Shown in pieces: positions 1-13,387 of a DNA stretch of 64,000 nt. The first letter of the stretch is position 1. Each line of letters opens with the position of its first letter. Origin of the DNA: Trogon surrucura (lineage: Eukaryota; Chordata; Aves; Trogoniformes; Trogonidae); the NCBI GenBank assembly GCA_020746105.1, contig CM036629.1:6909501-6973500 (forward strand), in the 5' to 3' direction. The position numbers were made by a program, and so were the translations under genes. The notes below the pieces were generated by a model. The model had not been told where the DNA came from. It saw nothing but the letters and a program-made list of their open reading frames with translations, and did not search any database.

Positions 1-765
1 CCCCGTCAGCCCAGCATCACCCGGGGCTGGTTAGCGCCAGGATGGAATCGTTAACGTCTTCATAGCATCAAAAGTCATTTGGATGCTGCAGCTCTCTCAA
101 TTAAGCTCCTGTCGAGCTCCGCACGCGGACATGGTGACGTAGTTGGCTGCCCCGCTGCAAATGCTCCCCAAACAGCCTCCGTCTGTGCTCCGGGCTGGAG
201 AGGAGCCAGAGCGAGCCGTGGTCTCCGCACAATGTCACACTGAATTAGGAGGGTGCGAGATTTTTGTTTTCGCTAAAACAGTTCTGCCAGTACAGCCCGG
301 AGGGCAGCTGCAGTTATACTGGTACAGAGGGGCCTTATGTCGCTCTGAATTGTCCCCAGCTCGGGCGGTGACGCTGCTGGGAGCACCTTCATCCGCCGGT
401 AACAACCCGTGCGTGGTGTGCGCTGCCCAGCTCCACAAGCGCCGCTTTATTTTGTTGACGACCGCCCCATAGCAACTCTTGTCTCAGGGGCCCAAGGCAA
501 ATATTTTGCTTCCTCTGGCTGTTAGGAAGCAGGTTCTCCACAGCAGCAGTCCCTTCACAAAGGGGTTCGGTCCTGAGCAGGAAACCCTGGTCCATTCCCT
601 AATGAGTCCTTCCTGCTGATAAGGGGACCTGGGGGTCAGGGGCTCTGCCTGAGCCAGCCAGCTCCTCGAGAACTGATGTACTTCTTGACAAACGTGTCTT
701 CCAGAGCCTATAAAATGAGACTCCGGCCATTGCTTCTTGAGCAGGCCCTCCAGAGAGGTGGGTGC

Positions 766-1200
766 ATCATAGAATCATAGAACTGTCAGGGTTGGAAGGG
801 ACCTTAAAGATCATCTAGTTCCAACCCCCCTGCCATGGGCAGGGACATCCCCCACTAGATCAGGCTGCCCAGAGCCCCATCCAGCCTGGCCTTAAAAACT
901 CCCGGGGATGGGGCTGCCACCCCCTCTCTGGGCAACCTGTGCCAGGGTCTCCCCACCCTCATGGGGCAGAACTTCTTCCTCACGTCCAGTCTGAACCGAC
1001 CCATCTCTGGCTTCAGTCCATTCCCTCTAGTCCTGTCACTGCCCGTCATCCTAACAAGCCCCTCCCCAGCTTTCTTGTAGCCCCCTTGAGATACTGGAAG
1101 GCCACAATAAGGTCTCCCCGGAGCCTTCTTTTCTGCAGACTGAACAGCCCCGACTTTCTCAGTCTGTCTTCATAGGAGAAGTCTGTCTTCATAGGAGAAA
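766..1200 (-). repeat. CR1 LINE 3' fragment
   Basis: The left end has the tandem atcatagaatcatag octamer-type tail of CR1 read on the minus strand. It is followed by the typical 'gttggaagggacctt...agatcatctagttcca' 3' region and about 400 bp of CR1 body. The left end is therefore the element's 3' end. Near its right end the 19-bp stretch at 1161-1179 is repeated directly at 1180-1198. Confidence 0.95.
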
Positions 1201-1571
1201 AGGGCATGGAGGAAAGGGCAGCTCAAGCAGAGCCACCTACCTCTGGTATTGCTGCTGCCGGTCCCACATCTCACCTGTCCCGTGCTCAGTAGATTTACCC
1301 CTTCATGTACGTGGAGACCCAACTCTGGTTTTATTCCTGGAGCAGCTATTTTATGTGTGTGCAGTATTGCTGTGTATTCACACCTGGGTTGTTTCCCCAG
1401 TTTGGGGAGTGGGCTGCAGAACAAGGTGTATCACATCTACGCTGTCCTGCTTTGGGACAAGGCAGCCCTTAGGTCTGTTTTTCCAGCCCTGTGCTTTGAA
1501 AGGCCTGTCCAGCACAATTTATGGTGTGGAGATAAGCGTGAAGTATTTATATATCTTGGGTACACCAGAAA

Positions 1572-1925
1572 AGAATCATAGAATTGTAGAATGTTAGGGG
1601 TTGGAAGGAAGTTCCAGAGATCACCCAGTGCAACCCCCTGCCAGAGTAGGGTCACCCAGGGCAGCCACACAGGAACGCGTCCAGGCGGGGTTTGAAAGTC
1701 TCCAGAGCAGGAGACTCCACACCCTCTCTGGGCAGCCTGGGCCAGGGCTCCGGCACCCTCACAGCAAAGAAGTTTCTCCTCAGGTTGAGGTGGAACTTCC
1801 CATGTTCTAGCTTACACCTGTTATTCCCTGTCTTGTTACTGGGCACCACTGAGAAGAAATTGTCGCCTTCCTCTTGACCCCCACCCCTCAGATATTTCTA
1901 GACATTAATAAGATAAGAAGTCACT
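1572..1925 (-). repeat. CR1 LINE 3' fragment
   Basis: A second minus-strand CR1 tail, beginning agaatcatagaattgtag and continuing through the characteristic CR1 body. It is a different, independently truncated copy from the one at 766-1200. Confidence 0.93.
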
Positions 1926-4900
1926 ACCTGGGGTCTACTGTGGCCCCCTGTGGTGGGATGCTCTGCTTCACCGCGTGCCGCGATGGTTTTCCTTTTTCAT
2001 AAGCTGGTTCCTTGACACTTACTTCCCTCCTGAAGGTGAGGTGTGCTCTGCCAGAGCGAAGCAGCATTGCGCAACTTGTGAAGTCCCGCGCTGTGCTGGA
2101 TTAATAACAAATCCAGCAAAAAAAAACAGTAGCTGGAATACCGGAGCGTTGCCCTTTGGCAGGCTGTTGCTCATTGCCGCTGGAAGGTGGGAGTGACATG
2201 TTTTTTCCCCTGTGACACATCCCTGTTCCCCCGCTGTCTATATTTAGACACAAACACATCCAGAATCAACTGTGCCCGTGGCAGACTCTGCCACTGCCTG
2301 CAGCAGCCCTCGCCAAGGCAGCGTTCGGCGTGCATTTAGCCTGCCCTTGCCTCTGCACACTGATGGAAACGGCATCAGCTCGGCCAGACTTCGACTGCGG
2401 GGCTGCCAGGGTGCAGCCTGGTCATGCCTTGAGCTCCATCTTAAACTCTTTTCCATGTAGACCCTGGCTGTAGGGAGGCAGGCAGGTGTGTGGGAAGGAG
2501 AGCTATCACTTCTTGAGAGGTTACGCCTTCTCTTCTGTCTGCATCTGACGCGTTGCTTGTTTTAACAACAGTTCTGCTTTGGGCTGTGGTCCTGGATTAC
2601 CTCCTCAGCTCAGCAGAGTTAGTCTCAAAGACTTCGATGAGTGGAGAGGAGCTGTGAGCATCAGTGATCACGTAGGGGCCTTCACCGTGAAGCTGTCGTG
2701 AGGTTTCGGGGGTACAGGGTGGCATCAGAAGCCAGAAAGGACCTGGGGCTCGGCTTAGCTCTTCAGGTGTTGTTAGCTTGAGTTGTAACAGCGGCGATGG
2801 CAAAGCACCTTGGGGTTGACTTGGGTTGGCGAGCCTGAACAAGCACTCAAGAAGAGTTAACTCACGCTGTCGGCTCGAGTTATAACCTGCATTTCCTTGT
2901 CGATGTTGTAAGTGCTTCGGGCTGGCCTCACTGCAGACAGACCTTCTGCAGGGGAGTCGTACTTTGAGTATTTTCTCCGGGAGCTGCCGACTGCTGCTGT
3001 CAGCGAAGCCCTCCGTGCGCTGGTAATAAATTCGCCTCAGTCTGTCAGCAGGATCGCAGGCAGGGCTGTTGCATTTTGCCGGCGTGCTTGCGTCTCTTGC
3101 TACCTTTGGACGTAGCTGCCTGCTCCGTCGTGCCCCGTGGCACCACCAGATGGGTTTTGCCCCAGTCGTGGCTGTTTTTCCACCACGGTCTGGTGCATGT
3201 CGCTCTTCAGGGTGCAAGGAGCTTTACGATCCTCCCTACAAAGATACGGGTTTGTAACCCTGCCTTGAAAGTCATTGCTACTTGTAGAGCGTTTCACGCG
3301 GGTCCTTTGGCTCGGTCTCTGCATCCCTCCTGCTTTTGTTTCCTCTTCACTTTACTTTTTTTTTTCTGTCTGGGATTTAAAAGTTTGTTTGGTTTTTTTA
3401 AATACCTGGTGTGACAAGCAGGGATAAGAATGAGCTGGGCTGCTCCTCACATCCGAGCACCCCTTTGGGAAACGATGCTGAGTGGGAAAATTAAAAAAAA
3501 ACAAGCACAATGAGGTTTGGCCTGTGAGATTTTTCTGCCCTTGACTGGTTACGCAGGGTGAAGGATGGGAAGGGCTGGTTGGTTTTAAGCTTTGAAGAGG
3601 AAGACCTGTTTGATCATTCCTGCAGGCTGGCAGTACAGGAGGACAGCAGGGCAGGCGATCTATGGTGATCTTCCACTTTTTCTTGAAATGAAAGTATTTA
3701 CTGGCTGCGTGAGTTGCCCAGCTGTGGTTAGTTTGTATGAGAACCATTTCCTGCCGTTAAGGAAACTATTTGGCTTCGCAGCGGTTCGTGGCAGGAGCAG
3801 ACATCCCCATTTACAAAACCTCGTGCTCTTCCCATCGCCGAGCGACGGTTTCTCACCCTCATCCCTGCCGTCGAAGCGTCGGTGTGACAGGTGATTTCTT
3901 TGATAATCTGCGTACGGAGGCTGGGGCAGGAGATCCGGAGCCTCTCCTGGCCCCGCAGGATTTCCTCCTGCCGAAATCACGGCATCTCTGGGAGTCCAGA
4001 TTTATTTCTACGAAAAGAAAGGTTGCTCCGCAGTGCCTCGTGGAGAATCACCAAGTGTTTGGGGTGTGTGCTGGAAGGTGCTGGGGTGCCCAGCACCAAA
4101 TTATCTGCTCTGGGAGGTGCAAAAGCCAGCGGTGTGGCCAGAGAAGACACCTCACTCCGTTGTCTTGTCTTTACCACGTAGCTGCAGGGTGTGCGGGTTG
4201 TCTTGGTGGAATCAGCATCATCTAAAAAAATGGGCTGCTTGGTCCAGCAGCCGCTTTATCACCAAATCCTCGTTAACAAAATAGATTATTAACCATTCTG
4301 GTCAGCAGGGGCCCAGGGGGCTGGATCCCATTAAGGGAGAGAAAACGAGCATCCCACTCGTGATTTGTGTACATCAGTGACTGTCCTCTGAAGGGCATTT
4401 GCTCGTGTTATTTCCTTAAAACCTGGCCTGACAAGAGGCGGATGGGGAGTGCTGGGGTGTTAGCTGAGTGTTAGTAGCATCCTGTTTTGTTACGAACTGA
4501 GCCCTTCTTAAAAGTACTGACTAGGGAACAGAGGTAGGACCTTGCTACTACGGAAGCTGGTGCTGGTGACAGTGAGGAGGATCGTACAAGGCGGACAAAG
4601 AAGCAGTGCAGGATGGAAGGTCAGACTGGAGCTGGGGACGCTTCTGGCTCCTCAATTGACACGTGAGCATTACCCAAAATGTTTTGTTGTGGGAGCAGAC
4701 AGGATATGTCAGTCCAACCAATGTAGGTGTCCTTTGGGCACCCTTCAGCCATGAGAATCGGGCAACGGTAGCAGCAGCATCTGTGCTCTCGGCTCTGGTG
4801 GTCCCTGCCTGCTTGGTCTTGTTCGGCCAACTGGTGCTGGCTCAGCTGCTGAACTGTCTCCGCGGGTGCTTGACAAAGACTCTCCCCACATTACTCTTTG

Positions 4901-5297
4901 ACAGCTGCGGCACGGGTGTTGTGAATAGGAGAGGCTGGTCTACAAAAGCATCTGAGACAGGAGGAGCAGGAGGTCGAGCAGGAGGAACAGCGTGGAAGGG
5001 CCAGCACGGAGCTCTGCTTGCGGGCAGCGGCGATCTTCCGCACGGGTCACGGAAGGAAATAACTGGCTTGGCAGCAGCGGAGCAGACAGAAGTCTCGGTG
5101 AATCACAGGCTCGGCATGATTCAACGCTGTCACACGGCTGTGAAAAAGGCACACGTCATCAGAGGCTGTGTAAGGAGTTGCGTGCTTCGCAAGGCATCTG
5201 AAGCATTCCTCCTTGCTCCCCGTGCCGGTAGAGCCGTGGCTGGAGCCCTTTCTTTCCCATTTTGGATGCTGCTTTTCGAGGAAGCTGTGGGCCGATA

Positions 5298-5620
5298 GCG
5301 GGGAGAGCAGTGAGAGTGGTCAGAGGACTGGAAACCGTGAGCAATGAGCAAAGCTTGAAAAGACCCGGGATTGTTTAGTCTAGGAAGAAGCAAGCTGAGC
5401 AGGGAGGGGGATATGAAAAGCCTTCCAAGACATAAAAAGCTGCTGCGGAAAGTGAGAGAATGATCTGTGCTTAGGAGCTACTAGGAATAAGATAACAAGT
5501 CATGGGCTGAGCAAGGAAATTTAGTCATTGGGGAAAACTTACGTAAGTGAAAGGCTGATGAAGTACCGAAACCTCTGGTACGTGTGGGGTCGGGGTCAGG
5601 AGGCCTCCAGAGCACCCGTC
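5298..5620 (+). repeat. Old, diverged CR1 fragment
   Basis: Reads in CR1 sense order. A 'cagaggactggaaaccgtga' segment is followed by the 'gattgtttagtctaggaaga' block, then the diverged 'aggaaaatttagtcattggg' and 'ctgatgaagtaccgaaacct' blocks. Many substitutions and no intact 3' tail indicate age. Confidence 0.7.
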
Positions 5621-8600
5621 TCTGGAACTCGTCTCGCTTTGGCCGGCGGGATGCACTCCAAGACCTTTGTGGCCCCGTTTTCCTGTGGCTTGAAGATTCT
5701 TCTAGGAAGCTTGTGAGGAAGTCTACGTCTTCAGAAGCAGGTTTTTTTTTGAACTCCGCCAACCTTCGTGTCACAAGCCAGGAGCAGTTATGTATGGCAG
5801 TGCCACTTTATGGCGCGGGGGGAATCCCCCTGCCACGGCAGAGCTCGCTAGCACACGGATTTGCTGGTTCAGGGACTGATTTGGGCCGTGCTTTTTAATC
5901 GTGGAAAGGAAGAGCGTGTCATTGTGTCCTAAATAGGCGATTGTCCTGATTCTCATGCCCGGGATCCATTATGTCTTAGCAAATTACTTTCTCTCTTTTA
6001 AATGCCTTGGTGATTAAAGATGCCACAGCAGATACCCTTAATGAGTACAAAAAGGGTAATAATTCCTCTCGTTGGCACTGAATGCAATTAATCAGGCCCC
6101 TTTACTTGCTTTTTTAAACAGATGAGGCATTTAAGGCCAAGCAAGTTTTTAATTGGACTTTAATGCCTCTCATTTACTTCATTTTGGCACAAGCGTAGGA
6201 ATTCCCACCCCCAGGTTTGCCGTTGGATTTATTCAGGGTGATGAAAGGCTCAGCGCGGAGGGAGGACTCGGCGGCTGCAGACTCGAACACGTCCTGCAGC
6301 CTGTGCCTGGCCCAGGCTCGGTCCTGTTGCAAACAGGGCAGGAGCAGAGCCAGGTCATCCAGCCCAGGACCCATCTCCAGCACGAGGCTAAGGCAGGATA
6401 TTCTTTTTGGAGCAGTCAACGTGAGAGTGTAGCATAGCCTGCTTCACTAGGTTCCCTCACCTTGAAGGAACCATTGACTGGCAGGTGTTCTTGGGGCCAT
6501 TTGGAAGCCCTCGGTGGAGGTCCCAGTTGACAACCTAGACTCTGTAGCCTCAAATGTGGGGTGAATTGTATCTTTTAAGGGACATTCCTAAGATCCATGG
6601 CCAAGAGGAGATACAGCGGCCTTGAGCAGTGCTACAGATGGATGGTTGAGTATAGACCTTGTCGATTTACACCAGGAATTGTGCACCACCTTCACCTACC
6701 CTGCAGCCCCTGCTCCCTGCTGGGGAGCCTCCACTGCCTCTGCTCCCACCTCTGGCCACGAACCGCCTGGCCTTTGGTTCTCTTCCCTCAGGTATCTCCT
6801 CCGCCGTGGTTTGGGGGCGGCAGCTGCCTGTCGGCACGTCCCAGGCTGTGTGTCATGCAGGGATGTGTGAGGCAGCCCGGCCTGGCCCCTGCCCCGACTC
6901 AGCTCTGCGTGTCTCCGCGTGTGCCAGCCTGCCTCTGAGCCTGTGGGGCAGGCATTCCTCTGACACCTGGGAGACACCCTGAGATGGCTTCACGTGGGTT
7001 TTTTTCCTGCTACGTGCTGTGTTTTTTGCAGAGTCTGGCCTTGTGGCTGTAGGCTGCCCCCGTGGGAGAGCTGGTGTGTGCGAGTGAGCTGCAGGTACCC
7101 TCGGACAGCTGAGATGGCTCTTGTGCCACTGGCGATCTTGACCCCCAGAACCGTTCAGGAGACATCTCGAGATGAGGGACAGCACCCTCCGTTGCCACAT
7201 CCCTGCTTCTCCCACTGCAAAGGCAGGCAAAATTGTAAGCACAAGTGAGCCTGGGGAGTTCAGTGTGTTCAGAGAAACGTGTTATCGAATACCTGGTGTG
7301 CATTTAAACACCTTCTGCCTGCCAGGCTGGAGGAAGAGCAGCATTACCGGCTGCCTCAGCCATAGGACTTCTCTAGATCCATCTCGGAGCATCTTTAAGG
7401 ATACTCAGAGCCATTGTGTCTTGAGAAGTAAGGGAGGATCGGAGGCGGAAAGAGGATCAAGGTTTTATTGCGTGATCGCGATGTGAGGGCAGTGGATGAG
7501 TTGATGAGACGTTTGGGGGTAAAGGTGAACAAAAGAGCATCCAGCTCGCTCCGTGTCCTCGCGGGGTGAAGAGTGCTGGCTGTCGGCACGTGCTGCAGCG
7601 GCGGGCAGGGATTGAAAGAATTAAGAAGGTCAGGTCCTCAGATGTGTCGTCTTCTCTGGCTGGGCAGTGTGAGGAAGGGCAGGCCGTGGAGCCTGCCAAG
7701 ATGCCCTTAATCCAGGGTTTGTAGCCCAAATATATCTATGTCAGGAAGCTGCAAGCCCAAGTGACCGTCGGCAGCCATTCTTGCACTGAGAATCTTTGGC
7801 TGAGGCTTACAAAGATGTCGTCCTCTTTGATTTAATTCCGTATAAACCGCAGAATTATTTTCCTTTAGAGACTTGCAAATTATCGAAGCATAAACCGTGC
7901 TAATGAGCCGATAAGGACAGCTTTGGATGCGTTCCCGAGAATGGCCACCCCTGGGCAGGAGCGTGCCTGAAGAGTACGGATGGAGAGCAGCCCACCGTGG
8001 CTCACCTGGCTGCCTTCCTCACCACCCCCCTCGCCAAATTCCTCCGTCTCTCAGGAACGAGAATCATTTCCTCTCTCTGGCTTCCCTCCGCAGACCTGAA
8101 GTTATCTCTGGAATGCGTGTAAACACCGAGTTCAATGGGATGCTGTTTGCCCCCCCTTCTCCTGGGGGGTTGGTTTAGGAAGGGGTTAATCTGAGTTTGT
8201 TTTACGGGTTCCTACCCCTGAGAATTGTCTTACTGGGCAGGCGACCCGGCTGACCTGTCCCCCGTGTGTGCATTTCCCAGTATAAAGGGCAGATTCGAGG
8301 GGGGCCCCCACCACACGGGTGGGATTTTGGTCTGAGAACAAGGAGATGAAAGGCTGAGATGGTCTCCCTGCGGAAGGGGAACCTCAGAGGTGGTGCGGGG
8401 TCCCGTGCGGCGTGACGGGTGTAATTCATGGGGTTTGAGCGATCCGTGGTCAGAAACAGATTGTGGGTGATCAGGAGAGGAGAGGCGAGGGAGTTACACA
8501 TGGTTGAAAAGTAAACAGGGGGACAAAATACATTTACAAACCCATCTGCTCGTAGAAAGGAAAAAAAATCAGATGTGAGTTTGTTACGGCATATGAGTAC

Positions 8601-8814
8601 GCTGCTAATGAGACACCAAAAGTACTCGTAGAATAAAGCCGCAGCAACCAGAACCTAAAGCTTGACAAAATCAAGCTGAAAACAGGCACGCCGATGCCAA
8701 CGAAATGGTTAATTCCTAGATGTGTTGTCAGCGCTGGTGACGCACTGGGGCTGGATCCCTTCCAGCAAACACCACTTTAAACCGAAGACAAAGAGCTCGG
8801 CTTAGCACGGAGGT

Positions 8815-8885
8815 GATCAGTGGAATGGCTTGGCCTGGTGTATACAAGGGGTCAAACTAGATGATTTAATGATCTCTTTTGGCCT
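8815..8885 (+). repeat. Short ancient CR1-like 3' remnant
   Basis: Contains the diagnostic run 'ggggtcaaactagatgattt' followed by 'ttttggcctgaaa', typical of old sauropsid CR1/L3 3' ends in plus orientation. Only about 70 bp remain. Confidence 0.65.
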
Positions 8886-9153
8886 GAAAGCTTTCTGTTC
8901 TCTCAAGAAGATAAATGAAAAGGCCCTTTCACAAAAAGCCGGCACTCGAGATATGTGTGTAATGAACTCGGCTGCTTCCAGGGGAACGGCAGAGCGGGAT
9001 CTGCAGGAAGCATGACCTTGCTGCCGGCAAGCTGCCCCAAGTCCGTGGCCATCTGTTAGGTGGCCACCACTACCACGCGTGACATTTCTCAGCTCCATTT
9101 TTCATTGCGAGCTGAAGCCGTTTAAGTAACGTTTGCTCCCTTCTCTCCGTCAG

Positions 9154-12100
9154 GGTGAAGAGGCCGAGTGGCATGAGCAGCCTCCTAGGGAAGATCAGCT
9201 CCAAAAAGCAGAAGATGAGCACACTGGAGAAATCGAAACTGGACTGGGAGAACTTCAAGGAGGAGGAGGGGATTGTGGAGGAGCTGGCGATCCATAACCG
9301 AGGGAAAGACGGGTAAGAGGGGTTTCACCTAAGAGTAGTCGAGCCTTTCCCACTACTTCCTCTACCTGTAGGATACTCATCACTTGCTGCTGAGAGCCCA
9401 GTCAAACCCCTGGGATTCCCTAAGGGTTTTTCGTAGGGGATACATAAAACCAGGAGCTGCTTTAGGGAGACAGGTAAGTCTGCAAGCACCCATTGCTCTC
9501 CACTCAGAACCTCTTCAAGCCCAGCTAAAGCAGAGTCCGGCTGGGCTTTATCCTCTCTCCTGCCAGTGGCACAGATGCCGCGTGAACTGGTCTGACGCAG
9601 CACTCCCATGAGGAAACACAATTGCCTCTGCCCTGGTTTTTCTGTTGGATTTTTTTTTTTTTTAAATAATATCTCAAATCAGGGGGTATGTTTTTCGTTC
9701 CGTTCTTCAAATGACACATTCCAGCTTTGTCTCTTGCGTAAAGATGTGTGCAAACCCAGAGCAGCTGGCAAGGTGCGTTGAAGATTATGGCAGCGCCGGG
9801 CGTCGGTTGCGTGCATCAAGCAATGTTCACTCCAATGAAGTTAATGGAAGTGTCGTAAAAGTAAATGGCGATGCTGTAAATAAAGCAGAAAGTTAATAAC
9901 ATGCGCTGCGGGGAAGGATAATAAGATCAGAAGCGGCGTTTCCACTACAAGTGCTTTGCTAAGCTCTGGGAAAACGTAACCGGCTTACTGGACAGCTCAT
10001 AAAATGTATTTTTTATTGCAAGCTGTTCTTTTACTCTGTGGGAAAAAACTCGGAGCTCCTGCATTCCGACGGATTGGGTTTTGCATTTCAAATAGGTGTT
10101 TTATAACTGCCGAGGTTGGATTGTTTTGGTTTTTTTTCAGTTTGGCCTCGCTCCCTTCCATCACACCCCCTCTCCAGCAGATCTGCCCCGATCTGTTTCT
10201 GGACACCAGGCTGGCCTGTGTGAGCGTTTTGTGGCATCTCTTGCTTATTCAAACCCAGTATGTCGACCTTTCCCACCCCATCCAAGCAGGACGGCTCGCT
10301 CTTCACGCCTGGCAAACCCTCCCAAGACGTGATGGTTCTGGAAGGTTGAAGAAGGGATCAGCACATCAAAAAGCTCCCTTGCAGAAATTACAAAGCGAAG
10401 CAGCGATTTTAAGAGCATCCATAAACTTGGGCAGCCTTGGGTTTTGTCACCCGTCGCGTCCCAGGCTGGAAAATTCGCTGGGCTATCACGGTGATGGTCC
10501 GCGGGTGTCTCAGGAAGGCAGGAGGAGTTTCTCTTTGCTCAGAAGGGAGGTCAGGCCAAATTCCTGTTTTTGTGGTAACCTTGCAGAAGCCGCCATTCAC
10601 AGCCCAGAGCTCCTCGTGCCTCAGACCTCCCCATCCCTTCTCCGGCGGCAACACGTGCTCAGCCAGCGCAATGGGACCGGGCATCTTTCTGCTGCTGCCG
10701 CGTATGAACCTCCCGCAGCCTGGCCCCAGGACTCCTGAGGCAGAGGGGACTGGTGACTTTCCACCCCTTCTATCACTGAGATTTCCATTTCCCCAGCAGC
10801 AGGATCCTTGGTTGTGTCGGATTCCTGGGGCCCTGTCCTGGATTTGATGGGAAGGATCAGGGGCAACTCTCCTCTTTGCCGTTGCTCTTTGCTGTGCCTT
10901 GTTAAATTGAAACACATCACGGCCTCTTAATTGGGCCACCTTTGTAGGGCAGGCCCAGCGGGGGAGCAGCCCCGCTCTGGGTGACCGAGGAGACGGGCAG
11001 CACTGATGAAACCCTCCCCAGAGCAGTTTGCAGCCGCCCTCGTTAGCAAGAAGCAGCCTCTTCCGACAAATTTACCTTCCTCTGCTGCAGATCGCAGCTG
11101 CCCCACTCCCGCACGGGCTGATAACACACAGGGAGGTATTGATTCGGGTACCAAAGGTTATTTAGACAAGCACGGGCTGGGTGTTTGTGCCTCGCTCGTG
11201 TACTTTGCCCCACCAACGGGCAGCGCCTCGCTCCCGCCGCACAGAGCCCAGCCAGGAACCAGAGACGGAGCGGCAGCTTGGGCGCAGGGTTCGGGGTGCA
11301 AGGGGGGCTTGCACAGACCTGCTGCTTCCCTGCTTGCATCTGTCAGCACCTCCAGCCTCCCCGTGTGTGCACAAACCGCCCGAACGGACTTGTTCCCTGC
11401 CCCATAAACCCTGGCGTGTGCGCAGGTAGTGCCTCACGGGGTCTGAGGTGTTTTTTCCATGGCCGGCTAAGGACAACGCCACGGGGTAACATCCGTGGTA
11501 ACATCGTGGTTCCTCCTGCTTGCAGAGCCACTGGCTGCAGCTGTGAGACCACATTCCTGCTTCGTGATCCGTATCGTTCACCCCAGGAGCCGGTCCCTGC
11601 CTGCCAGAGAGGCACGCAAGCATGGAGGAGGAAGGCACTGACTGCTGGCTTGCGGTTGGGAGAAGGGAGTGGCAGAGAGGCTGAAGGAGCTTCGAATTCT
11701 GTAGCTCAAACTGCTGCTGGGTATTCCCAGGATGACACTGGTAACCCTCGTCCTTCGCCTTCCCGGCTGTGGTTGCGGTTGGTGTTTCGCAGCGGAGGGG
11801 GAGGAAAACCACACGCCCAGCGATACAACGCGCTGTGATGTACGACGTGACACCCCCCCGCCACGACTTCCTTCCCGTGGCCTCTCCAAGCCCAGCCCTG
11901 GGAGCAGGTCACGTCCCCGCTCACGGGGGTGAAGGGAAGTGACACTCCCCTGCCCGCATTTCCTGCGCCACCGTGGGGAGTGGGACAGAAAAATCACCTC
12001 GTCGCAGTTGGCACAACCCCTGCATTACACCACGCCAGGCTCCTGCCCCTCGCAGCCGGCAGAGATGAGCTGACCCAGTTGTGTCAGTGCAAGATGGGAT

Positions 12101-13387
12101 GGGGCGGTGGCAGGGCTCTTCATCCGCTCGGGGGAATCGCTGGCTGAAATTAGTTTGGATTCATTCATTTCCAGTGACAACTGGGTGGGCGGGAGTCTCG
12201 AGGCCCATCACTTGCAGCAAGGGCAAAGGCACCCTGGTGCTGGGAGCGCGTTGGGGGCCAGTTCGATAGTTGGAGTATAAAGCAGAGCCCTCGTCACTGA
12301 AAGGCAGCTTCACCCTTCCCATGCAGTTGGGTTTCAGTCACCCTCTTGCACGCTGCCAGCCCCCCTGGAGCCTGGAAAAAACCTGCAGAGCCTGCGATGC
12401 TCATCTTTGCTGCAGCCTTCGGTCTTGCTTTCTGAGCAGTGGGCTCCTCTGGGTAGCAGGAACCAGCAGAGAGAAGCCGAAGGCAGCGGCTCACGCGTCT
12501 CAGTCCGGCGCGTAATGACCTTGTCATGACAGCCGAGCGTGTGCCACCCTGGAACAAACGCAAAACAGTTGTGATGATTCAATTACAGCCCCTGTTTTGA
12601 ATTGCAATTTCACTCCCTCTGTAGGTTAATTAGTAGCACAGCCCCGGGGCTATCTGTGGCAAGGGTTTACAGCAAAGCACATTAAAATTCAGCTGCGTTA
12701 ATGAGTGGCAAGGTGCTTTTCCAGGCGCAGGCGTGCTCGCCTTCTTCCTCGAAGCGCTCAGGTGCCTCCTTGAGACGGAGAAGTAAATACCGAGCAGCAG
12801 TTAGGAGCGGGTCTGTGGCTGGGAAAGCCCCAGCCTGAGTCGCTGAGCTGCTGTAGGCTTGCCAGGGGATGCTGTGTGCATCCCTGATGCCCGTTACCAG
12901 CTTGTGCTGTGGGTCATGCCGCTGGGGTTGGGTTCGAGATGCTTTGGCTGGGTTGCCTGAGCAGCATTGGAGCTGCCTCTTCTGCTCCAGGATCTTTCCT
13001 GAGCCCGCTCAGGTTGTTTGTGAAGGTCGTTTCTCAGCCGTAAGAGAAGGGCTGTAACAACCAGAAGCAGCCAAAACCCTTCATCCCAGACCTCTGTGAG
13101 ACCCCAGGAGACACCCAGCAGGGCCACAGAGCAGTTCTGGTGTCCGTAGGTGATGCTCAGTGTGGTGATCAGCTCTTGGAGAGAGAGGGAGGGGAGGCAG
13201 GTGATGTCTTCCCTCCCTCCTCATCCCTTGGGTTTGGGGACGGCGCCGGCTGCTATGGGCACTGCTTACAGCCTCTGCCTCTCTGCCTCCCTGCAGGTAC
13301 ATCGAAAGGAAAGCATTCCTGGAGCGCGTGGATCACAGGCAGTTCGAAATCGAACGCGACATCAGACTGAGCAGGATGAAGCCCTGA
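9154..13387 (+). CDS. CFDP1: CFDP1 (craniofacial development protein 1), last two coding exons
   Basis: Partial gene. Coding exons are 9154-9312 and 13297-13387, with the stop TGA at 13385-13387. The first is preceded by tctccgtcag and followed by gtaagag; the second is preceded by ctccctgcag. Together they encode the BCNT-C domain: [20 protein letters not shown], then [20 protein letters not shown] and, across the splice, [20 protein letters not shown], ending RLSRMKP. I recognise this as the invariant C-terminus of CFDP1/BCNT, the vertebrate relative of yeast Swc5, linked to SRCAP-type H2A.Z deposition and chromosome organisation in the nucleus. Splice phases agree (exon ends GG, next begins G). 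The 5' exons are outside the window. The 4-kb intron between the exons (9313-13296) shows no further exon. Identification is secure; completeness cannot be assessed. Confidence 0.95.

Larger units (their letters stand above)
1..9153 (+). other. CFDP1: CFDP1 intron (5' part of gene lies outside window)
   Basis: No coding exon is recognisable before the BCNT-domain exon that begins at 9154, so this stretch is read as intron of CFDP1. It carries CR1 fragments at 766-1200, 1572-1925, 5298-5620 and 8815-8885. Two AT-rich, low-repeat blocks (about 5985-6200 and 7810-7930) differ in composition from their surroundings and may be conserved non-coding elements; that is inference. The open reading frames across it lack splice context and family resemblance. 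Confidence 0.75.
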
